Source of the DNA: an uncultured Hellea sp.
GTDB lineage: Bacteria; Pseudomonadota; Alphaproteobacteria; Caulobacterales; Maricaulaceae
Direction: 5' to 3'
Length of the DNA: 42,310 nucleotides
Assembly (NCBI GenBank): GCA_938007935.1
Contig: CALLMD010000018.1
Span: 1-42,310, forward strand
The notes beneath the pieces were generated by a model, which worked only from the letters and a program-made list of their open reading frames with translations, was not told the origin of the DNA and ran no database searches. Below, piece after piece: positions 9,179 through 17,452 of the stretch. Numbering within the stretch: position 1 is the first letter of the stretch; every line of letters starts with the position of its first letter. The position numbers and the translations under genes were made by a program.

Positions 9179-9703
9179 TGGATGTAAATGGGAGTCCCCC
9201 TGTCAACTGATTCGGATTTTTTGAAAAATCCAGTATTCAGTGTTCCATTTTGATAAAATAGACAGTCCGCGAGGTTGCCTCCCGACGAAGGAGACCTAAA
9301 GAATAAAAATATTTTACGAGAGGTTTCCCCCGCGGCGATGATTTTAGAGCAACGGCACTAAGTAATCCCGAAGTCTGAGCCGTACAATAGCTGTCGCTAC
9401 CTCGTGCATTTTTCGTGAACGAAAATTGCACTACCCAGCCGGTCCGGCTTCCACGTTACAATGACCCGGCATCTCCGTGGTCGTTACCCACAGCGCTCAG
9501 TCTGATCGTCTCATCCAACAGTAAGTAACGTACTCTTACCTGTCCTCTTGAATGAAAACTTACATCATTAAGGGTCGTTTCCCGATGACAAAAGAAATAT
9601 AGGGTCACGGCGATAAACGTGAATTGAGTTTGTGTTTACTTTATAAGCGGTTGAAAAATAATACGAATTACTCAGCATTCATGAGGATATAGATAAATTC
9701 CAT
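9179..9703. other. Structured non-coding stretch, no convincing gene
   Basis: 525 bp without a supported protein gene. A 64-codon frame on the minus strand (9237-9431) has no family signal. The stretch holds several stem-forming sequences: an 8-bp stem at 9214-9231 (GGATTTTT/AAAAATCC, possibly ending the upstream SRPBCC transcript), a 13-bp hairpin at 9404-9431 and a GC palindrome AGCCGGTCCGGCT near 9437-9451. The middle part (about 9270-9540) seems richer in GC than the AT-rich part after 9560. I could not match it to tmRNA, RNase P RNA, 4.5S RNA or 6S RNA by eye. Confidence 0.45.
9404..9431. repeat. Hairpin, 13-bp arms with 2-nt gap
   Basis: GTGCATTTTTCGT at 9404-9416 pairs with ACGAAAATTGCAC at 9419-9431, with 12 of 13 positions complementary. 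There is no T-run after it on either strand, so it does not look like a terminator. Confidence 0.7.
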
Positions 9704-9843
9704 CCCTCATCCGCTCTTCGAGCACCTTCTCCCTCGAGCGTTTCCTTGAAACGCGGGAGGAGAAGGAGAAGCTATGTCTGAATTTCGCGATTATATTTCC
9801 CTCTCCCATAGGGAGAGGGTGCCCCGAAGGGGTGGGTGAGGGG
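9704..9843. repeat. REP-like compound palindromic element, about 140 bp
   Basis: The two ends are inverted copies of each other: CCCTCATCCGCTCTTCGAGC at the left, and GCCCC...GGGTGGGTGAGGG at the right, whose reverse complement begins CCCTCACCCACCCC. Each arm contains its own hairpins. The left part has GCTC-TTC-GAGC and a stem CCTTCTCC/GGAGAAGG enclosing GCGTTTC-CTT-GAAACGC. The right part has CCCTCTCCC-ATA-GGGAGAGGG and CCCC-GAA-GGGG. This resembles dispersed intergenic palindromes seen in many proteobacteria, made of CCCTCTCCC-type stems. Whether it is repeated elsewhere in this genome cannot be seen from the window. Confidence 0.75.
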
Positions 9844-9905
9844 ATCTAAACTTCCAGCTGGACCTCGATTGTTTTTGGCAGAAAATGTTGCTGCTGTAAT
9901 TGAAG

Positions 9906-10316
9906 TCAAGTCAAATATTCAATTGCAATGGAACTCTTCTCTCGTTCCAGTCTCCAGCCTATATAGGGAAATTGGAGCCAGAAGGAAAAATAGAAGAGGC
10001 TGAGATACCAATAGGGGAAGACAAATTTAAGGCCTAAGCCTTTGTACAGGCCTAGCAGTAAATAGTCATAGATAAAAAATGGAAGCGTTAAATAGAACGC
10101 TAACCAGCATGCATTTTTGAGATGTCTGCCATCGTCCCAAAATTTCCTGAGCGTGTATTTAGTCGCTGGAAAATAAATGGCCGTTACGGCAATGACAAGA
10201 ATGGCCTTAACCGCCAGTGGAAATCTTTGATAATAGTCGGGGAGGCCCAAGAGATAAAAGGTCAGCCACGTTAGAAAGCTATAGGCTAGTAATTTTATAT
10301 GCTGTTTAAAACGCAT
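9906..10316 (-). CDS. Small multi-pass membrane protein, unknown function
   Basis: 136 residues, rich in aromatic residues, with four predicted membrane segments at about 8-25, 33-52, 66-87 and 95-117. The C-terminus is charged (RLEREKSS). GGAAAG lies a few bases upstream of the ATG at 10316. I do not recognise a family or a catalytic motif. It stands alone between the palindromic element and the decayed parE fragment, in the same orientation as the protease and parE. The hydrophobic pattern and start context support it as a real gene, with no functional call. Confidence 0.65.
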   Translation of the reverse strand: MRFKQHIKLLAYSFLTWLTFYLLGLPDYYQRFPLAVKAILVIAVTAIYFPATKYTLRKFWDDGRHLKNACWLAFYLTLPFFIYDYLLLGLYKGLGLKFVFPYWYLSLFYFSFWLQFPYIGWRLEREKSSIAIEYLT

Positions 10317-10363
10317 CGATGCTTTCCATTAGGGCCATCTTCTGACCTTAGTGTCATCGCGTC

Positions 10364-10497
10364 CTAAATATCAACATCATCCACAAATTTCGCGTGCTCT
10401 TGAATATATTGATATCGTAGGTCTGAGCGTTTGCCCATGAGGGTGCCGACGAGGGCTTCATGCTGAGTTAATTGTAATAACGGGCGAGGTTGCGTGT
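10364..10497 (-). pseudogene. Remnant of the 3' end of a parE gene
   Basis: Translated on the minus strand, the last 31 codons before TAG at 10364-10366 reproduce the C-terminus of the intact ParE encoded at 12736, ending QYIQEHAKFVDDVDI, with one change (Glu to Asp). At DNA level 11 of about 96 bases differ and every difference is at a third codon position. Ten are silent. Further into the gene (about 10461-10497) similarity continues but small deletions break the frame, and after about 10497 it stops. There is no start or ATPase domain, so this is a fragment. It lies beyond the protease gene, giving two direct copies of the parE end about 2.37 kb apart. Confidence 0.88.
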
Positions 10498-10522
10498 CTA
10501 TATGTTAATAGCTCTCCAAACA

Positions 10523-10551
10523 AAAATGGCCGGGAATTTCCCGGCCATTTT
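10523..10551 (-). terminator. Strong terminator hairpin after the protease gene
   Basis: Perfect 13-bp stem AAAATGGCCGGGA/TCCCGGCCATTTT with a 3-nt loop, starting 20 bp past the protease stop. Flanking A and T runs lie on both sides, so it could work in both directions. Here it fits the minus-strand protease transcript. Confidence 0.88.
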
Positions 10552-10570
10552 CTAACATTTTATGTATTTA

Positions 10571-12571
10571 TTAGAACGTTGTATTCACCACATCTGAACA
10601 GGTGGACGTTCCGGCTTCGCAAACCATATGGCTATGCGTGCCGCCGCCCTTACCGTTAGTGACCAGCGTATAGGCACCGTCATTTGCGGTTGTCGCCACG
10701 AGCGAGCCGTCGAGATAAATATCGACATTCGACGACGTCGCGCCTGACCAGCTATAATCCCAGCGCTTTTTGCCCTTGACCTTATAGGCCGAGACAGAAC
10801 CAAGCGTGACGTCGCCGCCGCCCGTGCTTCCATCAGAGACTGTCACGCTGCTGCTTGTGCTATTGCTCGCGCCGTCATCATCCGTGACGGTTAAGCTGAC
10901 CGTATAGGTGCCAGCCGCGCCGTAAGTGTGGGATGGGTTTTGCGCGGAGGATGTTGATCCATCGCCAAAGTTCCACGCCCATGACACAACAGAGCCGTCA
11001 CTATCGGACGAGCCGTCAGTGAAGCTACAGGATAAATCTGTGCAGCTGTCAGAAAAACTTGCACTTGGCGCATTATTCGCAGGCGGGTTACTGCCGCAAG
11101 TTGCTGGATCGACGACAAGGCCTTGCTGCCCATCAGGATTGCCAGATAGTCCAAGATTGCCTGTCTTGGCGGCATCAAATAGACACTGCGCCGTTGTGCC
11201 GTTTAAGAACGGCCCAGCCATGCCATCAGATGTCGTGTAACCCCAAGAGTTCACAGACATAAGAGGGCCGGTTCCTGTTGCCTCATTCATAGGCTGAATC
11301 CATGGGCCGCCAGACGAACCACCAGAGAGCTGGCTCGAGGGGAGCCACCAATTATCAGCGCCTTCGGTCGTCATATCTTCGGCTGAATACATGAGGAACG
11401 GGTCATCCGAATATGAGTCGCCCAAGGCGTGTGTCCAGTCAGCGGAGCTCTCGCCCGCTTGACCGTCATTCACATTTGGCGCTGCAAAGCTGACGTCAAA
11501 ACTGCCAACCGCTGTATCAAGCGCGCCGCCAGTTCCGTTCCCGGAATGATTGCCGTTATCGCCAACAACATAATAGGCGTAGTCCCAAGGAATATTATTA
11601 GGGAAGACGCTGGTCGTCCAGTTCTGCTCGACCACACCAAAGTCGGTGACCCAGCAGCCTTCAGGATCGTTAGAGCAATCCCGGTCAGTGCCTAAGCCCG
11701 TCGTTCCGTCTTGGTTGGGAATAAAAATCACATTGCGCGCAAAAGCGGCATCGGCATCATCATATACGCAATGGGCCGCAGTAATGATAATTGACCGCCC
11801 GGTTGTCCCGTCGTTTGTCACTGTGCCTGAGCATACATAGCCAGACCAGCCGCCATTATTAGGCATCTCATAAAGCAGACGCCCAGCAGCCGTTTGAATA
11901 GCGCCGCCATTGGCCCAGCGGTCATTGACGACAACACCGCCGCCTCCGCCGCCACCGCCCCCACCGCCTTCAACGGTGAATGAATAAGAACTGGTCGCGC
12001 CGCGATTTCCGCCGCGCTGTTTGACATTATCACGGGTTAGAACGCGCCATGTGCCGCCGCCCGTGGTAAAGCCGCTAACAGTCGTCTGCCATGTATTATT
12101 GCCGACATTCGTACCCGCAAATGTTGATACAGTTCCGTTATATGTTACTTCGAAGGTGACTTCACGCACGCCGTCAATATCAGTTACAACGGCTGAGAAT
12201 GTTTGGCTTCCGCCAATCGTTGCGCCATTTGCAGGTGTTCTGGATGTTACCGTTGGCGCTTGGTTGTCCTGCGTGACTTGCTCATCCCAGTTATTATTGC
12301 TGTTAATGCGTTTGGTATCTGCTGTCAGTTCAGGTTTGTTACTGTGCCCATGCGGCGTTAGCTTACCGTTTTTACCGCGAATATATCCTATACCCCGGTG
12401 ATCAATTAGCATGTCGCGTGGCTCTGCTGCGGCGATGCGTTCTGCTGTCCAATGCTTCAAGACTTTGTTCGCCCGTTCACTGGGCCCGTTCTGGGCCTGG
12501 GCAACTGAAGTCAGTGAAAGCGAAAGCGCGATGCTGGTGCTAACTAAAAGTAGTTTGTTATAAGTTTTCAT
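10571..12571 (-). CDS. Secreted trypsin-like serine protease with PKD domain
   Basis: 666 residues from the ATG at 12571, which has AGGAGGA 8 nt upstream. The frame extends to 12658, but the extra N-terminus would bury the signal peptide. Signal peptide about 1-26 (MKTYNKLLLVSTSIALSLSL, ending AQA). Then a beta-sandwich domain (about 103-201), a run of 11 glycines (202-212) as linker, and an S1 protease domain with TAAHC (H267), PWDYAYYV (D330) and GGSSGGP (S420). Next come a PKD domain (about 502-579, WNFGDG) and a C-terminal Ig-like domain (about 590-666). Several Cys pairs suggest disulfides. It is probably secreted and acts on outside proteins. A 6-bp hairpin (TTCACG/CGTGAA) lies in the leader at 12599-12614. 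It sits exactly between parE and the parE remnant. Confidence 0.92.
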   Translation of the reverse strand: MKTYNKLLLVSTSIALSLSLTSVAQAQNGPSERANKVLKHWTAERIAAAEPRDMLIDHRGIGYIRGKNGKLTPHGHSNKPELTADTKRINSNNNWDEQVTQDNQAPTVTSRTPANGATIGGSQTFSAVVTDIDGVREVTFEVTYNGTVSTFAGTNVGNNTWQTTVSGFTTGGGTWRVLTRDNVKQRGGNRGATSSYSFTVEGGGGGGGGGGGVVVNDRWANGGAIQTAAGRLLYEMPNNGGWSGYVCSGTVTNDGTTGRSIIITAAHCVYDDADAAFARNVIFIPNQDGTTGLGTDRDCSNDPEGCWVTDFGVVEQNWTTSVFPNNIPWDYAYYVVGDNGNHSGNGTGGALDTAVGSFDVSFAAPNVNDGQAGESSADWTHALGDSYSDDPFLMYSAEDMTTEGADNWWLPSSQLSGGSSGGPWIQPMNEATGTGPLMSVNSWGYTTSDGMAGPFLNGTTAQCLFDAAKTGNLGLSGNPDGQQGLVVDPATCGSNPPANNAPSASFSDSCTDLSCSFTDGSSDSDGSVVSWAWNFGDGSTSSAQNPSHTYGAAGTYTVSLTVTDDDGASNSTSSSVTVSDGSTGGGDVTLGSVSAYKVKGKKRWDYSWSGATSSNVDIYLDGSLVATTANDGAYTLVTNGKGGGTHSHMVCEAGTSTCSDVVNTTF

Positions 12572-12735
12572 TAAAAGTCCTCCTATGATTGGGGTATTTT
12601 CACGTTTTCGTGAAGTCAATCCGATTCTACAGGGGATTTGCGGGAATTTTTGCCTCAATTGTGGTGGCGCATATATAATTGTACCTACAACCCTTACATT
12701 TATTCGCTACTAAAGAAAACTTGAGTCGATAGAGT

Positions 12736-14736
12736 CTAAATATCGACATCCTCGACGAATTTCGCGTGTTCTTGGATATATTGATAGCGCAGGTCTGAGC
12801 GTTTTCCCATGAGCGTGCCTACGAGGGCTTCTGTGCTGGGTAGGTTATCGCCGTCTATTGTGATGCGAGCGAGGTTACGTGTGGCGGGGTTCATGGTTGT
12901 GTCTTTGAGCTGCGGCGCGTTCATCTCGCCAAGGCCCTTAAACCGTCCAAGTTCCACTTTGCCCTTGCCCGTAAAGACAGTTTCGAGGAGTTCGTCCTTA
13001 TGGGCGTCATCAATGGCATATTCCGTTTTGCGGCCCTGTGTGAGCTTATAGAGCGGAGGCATGGCCATATAGAGCCGCCCAGCATCGATAAGGCCCGGCG
13101 TATAGCGATAGAAGAAGGTGATAAGCAACGCGGCAATATGCGCGCCGTCCACATCGGCATCAGTCATGATAATCACACGTTCATAGCGAAGATCATCAAG
13201 CTCGAATTTTTTACCAATCCCTACACCGAGGGCAACGCAAAGATCAGAGATTTCGGCATTAGCCATAATCTTGGCCAAAGTGGCGCTTTCCACGTTTAAG
13301 ATTTTGCCCTTAAGCGGCAGAATTGCTTGGGTTTTTCTATCCCGTGCCTGCTTTGCAGAGCCGCCAGCAGAGTCGCCCTCAACGATGAAAATTTCAGTGT
13401 CGTCAGAGCTTTTTTGGGAGCAATCGGCGAGCTTGCCCGGCAGGCGTAATTTCTTCGTGGCGGTCTTACGGCGCACATCACGGGCCTTGCGGCGCTTAAC
13501 GCGCTCATCTGCGCGCTCTATGGCCCATTCTAGGAGCTTTGCTGCGTCTTTGGGGCTACTGGCGAGATAATGGTCAAAGGGGTCTCTGACGGCGCTCTCG
13601 ACGATACGTGTGGCTTCTGAGTTAGAGAGGCGGTCTTTGGTTTGACCTTGGAACTCTGGATTTGAAAGAAAACATGAGACGAGGGCGCCCGCGCCAAACA
13701 TGACATCATCGGGTGTGACGTGGGAGAATTTCTTGCCCATACCCGTAATGTCAGCATAGGCGCGCAGGCCTTTGGTAATCGCGGCGCGCAGGCCCGCTTC
13801 ATGTGTACCGCCGCCCGCTGTGGGGACGGTGTTACAATAGCTGCGGATAAAGCTATCAGCTTCCCCAAAGCCGGCCGGTGTCCAGCTGACGGCCCATTCG
13901 ACGCGGCCATGACCGCTTTCTTTCTTAGAGCGGCCCGCGAAAATTTGCGAGGTAATTGTCGCTTTGGTGCCCAATGTTTCTTGCAAGTAATCGGCAAGGC
14001 CTGCGGGGAAGTGAAACACGGCTTCATGTGGAACGATGTCCAGTTCTTCGACAAGCTTTGGATCGCATTTCCAGCGGATTTCGACGCCCGGCTGTAGATA
14101 GGCTTTGGCCCGTGCCATGCGAAATAGCTTGGCAGCTTTGAACTTGGCTTTGGGGCCGAAAATCTCTGGGTCGGGGTGAAAGCGCACTTTGGTTCCCCGG
14201 CGATTATTAATCGGGCCAAGGTCTTTGAGTTTGCCTATGGGTTTGCCGCGCTGGAACTTCATGCGGTAGAGGTTTTTATTTTTGGCGACTTCGACTTCGA
14301 GGAAATCAGAGAGTGCGTTCACAACGGACACGCCCACGCCGTGAAGCCCGCCCGATGTTTCATAGGCGTCGCCTTTGAACTTACCGCCTGAATGTAGCTC
14401 TGTCATGATGACTTCGAGGGCTGATTTTTTCGGGTATTTAGGATGTGGGTCAACGGGGATGCCGCGTCCATTATCACTGATAGACAGAAACCCATCTAAA
14501 TCGAGCGAGACTTCGATGCGCGAGGCATGACCCGCCACAGCCTCATCCATAGAGTTATCTATGACTTCGGCGAAAAGGTGATGCAGCGCGCGGTCATCTG
14601 TGCCGCCTATATACATGCCCGGACGCAGGCGCACGGGTTCTAGGCCCTCTAGGACTTCGATGTCTTTGGCGGAATAAGCCGCGCTGGCCGCCGCTTTTTT
14701 ATCTGCGAAAAGGTCTTTCTTTTTTGAAGTCGCCAT
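12736..14736 (-). CDS. parE: DNA topoisomerase IV subunit B
   Basis: 666 residues from the ATG at 14736 (MATSKKKDLF). The frame is open to 14787, but that extension lacks family similarity. Neither start has a clear ribosome-binding site. GHKL ATPase motifs: EVIDNSMDEA with the Mg-binding Asn at about 61, DNGRGIP, and GGLHGVGVSVVNALS. Toprim motifs: EGDSAGGSAKQARDR and TDADVDGAH. The C-terminus ends RYQYIQEHAKFVEDVDI as in alphaproteobacterial ParE, and there is no GyrB-type insertion in the Toprim part. With ParC (not in the window) it unlinks daughter chromosomes. The gene ends 165 bp before the protease start, and a second decayed copy of its last codons lies at 10364. Confidence 0.95.
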   Translation of the reverse strand: MATSKKKDLFADKKAAASAAYSAKDIEVLEGLEPVRLRPGMYIGGTDDRALHHLFAEVIDNSMDEAVAGHASRIEVSLDLDGFLSISDNGRGIPVDPHPKYPKKSALEVIMTELHSGGKFKGDAYETSGGLHGVGVSVVNALSDFLEVEVAKNKNLYRMKFQRGKPIGKLKDLGPINNRRGTKVRFHPDPEIFGPKAKFKAAKLFRMARAKAYLQPGVEIRWKCDPKLVEELDIVPHEAVFHFPAGLADYLQETLGTKATITSQIFAGRSKKESGHGRVEWAVSWTPAGFGEADSFIRSYCNTVPTAGGGTHEAGLRAAITKGLRAYADITGMGKKFSHVTPDDVMFGAGALVSCFLSNPEFQGQTKDRLSNSEATRIVESAVRDPFDHYLASSPKDAAKLLEWAIERADERVKRRKARDVRRKTATKKLRLPGKLADCSQKSSDDTEIFIVEGDSAGGSAKQARDRKTQAILPLKGKILNVESATLAKIMANAEISDLCVALGVGIGKKFELDDLRYERVIIMTDADVDGAHIAALLITFFYRYTPGLIDAGRLYMAMPPLYKLTQGRKTEYAIDDAHKDELLETVFTGKGKVELGRFKGLGEMNAPQLKDTTMNPATRNLARITIDGDNLPSTEALVGTLMGKRSDLRYQYIQEHAKFVEDVDI

Positions 14737-14818
14737 AGGGGTCGGGTGTATTCCATTGATTAGGAGAAAAAGTGAATCAGTCTGCAATATGAATCAATTA
14801 TGGGCAGGAGCAAGGACT

Positions 14819-17452
14819 TTATCGGTCGGTCCAGATAATGCGGGCCTCTTCATGGGTTTTTGTGTTTTTTGCATTCTTAAAAACGGTATTGAAAGTAGAT
14901 GTCACCGCTTTGCTCATTTTCGCTTGGCGTGTTTCTAGCTCTTTGAGGTTTTTTGCAGAAAGCTGACCCAGGAGCTGCTGAGCATAAAATTGCGGAATTT
15001 GCGTCAGGGGCTCACCTGTCTTTCCCAAGAGCCGTTCCCAAAGCTGAATATGCGACCAGAAGGCTATGGCGGGGGTAAGGGCGGCGCTATCAAGGCCCAT
15101 AATGCGCATACAGGCCTCGCTATATTCCGCCTGCATTAAGCCGCCATGTCTGAGCTTAGAATTAAAGTGAGTTTTTGGCATGTCTGTGATACGCTGATCG
15201 GAAATACGCTCCCACATCACCGCCGCATCTGCTAGAAATTGATCCGAGCTGCGTGGACGCGCGATAACGGCGTCTCTTATGGCTATCACTTTTTTGCCTA
15301 GGGTCATATCCCCAGCTACAATTCGAGAATGGGCGAGGGCGATATGCTCCCAATTATAAGCACGGTTATTGTGGTGATCTTCAAAGCTTGAGAGCATCAC
15401 AGCGGCGGGGCCAGAGCGCCCAGATGGGCGTAGGCGCATATCTAGCTCATAGGCTATACCTTCGCTTAGTTTCGCTGTTAAAACCGTTCTAAGGCGTCTG
15501 ACGGCTTTTTGGGCGAGGTCTGGATTGGTATCATCCTCAAATATGAAAATCAGATCTAAATCAGAGAGCGGTGACATGCGCGATGTCCCCATCTTCCCAA
15601 GGCCAAGCACTGTCATAGGTAAGGTATTTAGTTCCAAATCATCGGCGACAATCTGAAGCGACGCCGCGATGGTCATATCAGCGAGCTTTGTGAGGCTTTG
15701 ATGTAAGATTTCAGGCGTGCCGCTGGCACTCATAAATTGTGTGTAATGGGTGAAGAGGTTTTCATTCACAAATCGACGCAGACGTTCAAGTCTTGTTTCA
15801 TAATCCTCTGATCTAAAGATAAAATCTGTATTCATGCCTCTTTGCGGTGAGAGGAATATATCGATGATATGCGGCGATTGCTGGAGCAATACCGACATAT
15901 GAGGCGAGTGCAAAAGCGGCGGAATAAGAGTGTCGAGCAAACCTTTATTGCGCGCTAATAGGTGCAGATATTGTTCTGACCGCGATAGGGCTGATAAAAA
16001 ACCGTTTACATGCTCTATGGCTTGTTCAGTATCGGCTGAAGATTTGAATATAGTTTCTAGCAAACGTCTCCCAAGTAATTGAAAATTAATGTTATTTTCT
16101 GGACTAAGTCGTAGCTTGTCGAAGCCATTTAACCAACTTTGTGCAATATCTTTTGAGACGACTGATAGGTTTGAAAAGTCAGAATCAAAGGTTTTTGTAG
16201 GCTCGTCTTTGACCTCTTTAAGTTCGAATATTTTTGCAAATTCACGGTTCACGAAACGCCGAATATTCTCAATGGCGTTACTCAACTCAGTCCAGCTAGC
16301 ATATCCAGTTAAGGTCAAAATATTTTGCTGTGCAATCTCTGATGATGGAACAATATGTGTCTGTTGATTATCCAGCATCTGAATTGCATTTTCGAGCTGG
16401 CGTAAGTCAATATAGTGGTCTTGTAATCGTTCGCTTATTTTTGCGGGTAGGTGCTCTAATAAAGTGAGCTGCTTCAGAGCTTCAAGCGTATTCGTTGTTC
16501 GTAATTCATAGTTTTTTCCGCCCCAAATCAATTGTTGAGCATTAGCTATAAATTCTATTTCACGAATGCCGCCGCTTCCCAATTTGACATTAAATCCTGC
16601 GAGTTCGCTCGTAATCTCTTCTCGTGCTTCACGCTGATGTTTGAGAGCAGGGTGTTCAAGATTAATACGGGATTTCAAATGGGCTAATTCGTCCAAGGCC
16701 CGAAAGTCCAAATTTTGCCGCCAAATAAAAGGCGTAATCGTATCAAGAAAGGCTTGCCCAAGGTCAATGTCACCCGCAATGGCGCGGGCTTTCATCAAAG
16801 CGAGGCGATGCCAAGGCTGGGCCCTAAAGAAGTAAAAATCTTGCGCCATATCTACGGGCATAGCGAGCTGTGTTGCTGAAGCTTCTGGCCTTAGCCGCCA
16901 ATCAACACGCCATACAAATCTTGCGCTATTGCGCGGTTTTAAAATTTGGCTGAGCGTTTTGAGAACTTTGTTGACGACATAACCTTGGCCGATATTTTTT
17001 GAAATGGGTAATATATCGGGGTCGTAATAGGCGATTATATCGACATCCGAGCTGAAGTTTAAATCAAAGCCGCCCAGTTTGCCGAGGCCAAGAATAAATA
17101 GGCCCGGTACATTATCGGGTAGATTTTTAAGTTTTTGTGCTTTCGCTTCAATTTTCCAGGCGATTTTGAGCGCTGTATGAATTGATTTCTCTGCAAACTG
17201 GGTTTGGAGTTTGCCAAGCGCTCGAAAATCAGCCTCATCTGTGAAGGCAATGGCGCTCCAACCCAATGCAAAGTTTTCTTTTAAAGATAATAATTTTACT
17301 GCGGCATCTTCAGAAGATGGATTGATATTATCGAGTGATTGTAATGCCTCTGACGCTGTTTTTAACGCCGGAGCGCCGTGGTCTTCAAGCAGCCCCCGTA
17401 AATAGGGGCTGGCATTGAATTTGTCTTTAATTAAAGGCTCTAGAATAGCAAT
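14819..17452 (-). CDS. glnE: Bifunctional glutamine synthetase adenylyltransferase/adenylyl-removing enzyme; non-standard start
   Basis: GlnE switches glutamine synthetase by adding or removing AMP according to PII signalling. Both nucleotidyltransferase halves are visible: GLGKLGGFDLNFSSDVDII in the N-terminal deadenylylase half and GLGKMGTSRMSPLSDLDLIF in the C-terminal adenylylase half. The first standard-type start in frame is TTG at 17266 (815 residues), but coding similarity clearly runs upstream to 17443 (LEPLIKDKFNASPYLRGLLE; SPYLRGLL is the conserved GlnE beginning). The frame is closed by TAG at 17453-17455, and between that stop and the conserved region there is no ATG, GTG or TTG. 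The only plausible starts are ATT at 17452 or 17446, giving about 877 residues. It overlaps the autotransporter gene by 13 nt, suggesting translational coupling. A sequencing indel or a truncated 5' end is the alternative. Confidence 0.85.
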   Translation of the reverse strand: MAILEPLIKDKFNASPYLRGLLEDHGAPALKTASEALQSLDNINPSSEDAAVKLLSLKENFALGWSAIAFTDEADFRALGKLQTQFAEKSIHTALKIAWKIEAKAQKLKNLPDNVPGLFILGLGKLGGFDLNFSSDVDIIAYYDPDILPISKNIGQGYVVNKVLKTLSQILKPRNSARFVWRVDWRLRPEASATQLAMPVDMAQDFYFFRAQPWHRLALMKARAIAGDIDLGQAFLDTITPFIWRQNLDFRALDELAHLKSRINLEHPALKHQREAREEITSELAGFNVKLGSGGIREIEFIANAQQLIWGGKNYELRTTNTLEALKQLTLLEHLPAKISERLQDHYIDLRQLENAIQMLDNQQTHIVPSSEIAQQNILTLTGYASWTELSNAIENIRRFVNREFAKIFELKEVKDEPTKTFDSDFSNLSVVSKDIAQSWLNGFDKLRLSPENNINFQLLGRRLLETIFKSSADTEQAIEHVNGFLSALSRSEQYLHLLARNKGLLDTLIPPLLHSPHMSVLLQQSPHIIDIFLSPQRGMNTDFIFRSEDYETRLERLRRFVNENLFTHYTQFMSASGTPEILHQSLTKLADMTIAASLQIVADDLELNTLPMTVLGLGKMGTSRMSPLSDLDLIFIFEDDTNPDLAQKAVRRLRTVLTAKLSEGIAYELDMRLRPSGRSGPAAVMLSSFEDHHNNRAYNWEHIALAHSRIVAGDMTLGKKVIAIRDAVIARPRSSDQFLADAAVMWERISDQRITDMPKTHFNSKLRHGGLMQAEYSEACMRIMGLDSAALTPAIAFWSHIQLWERLLGKTGEPLTQIPQFYAQQLLGQLSAKNLKELETRQAKMSKAVTSTFNTVFKNAKNTKTHEEARIIWTDR

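Noticed and set aside
9237..9431. 64-codon frame on the minus strand
   Set aside because: It crosses the 13-bp hairpin, has no ribosome-binding site or recognisable domain, and its composition looks random; treated as non-coding.
9179..9703. tmRNA, RNase P RNA or 4.5S RNA
   Set aside because: None of the conserved core sequences of these RNAs could be found on either strand.
13530..14219. 229-codon frame inside parE in another frame
   Set aside because: Arises from the codon bias of parE; the parE frame contains all conserved motifs.
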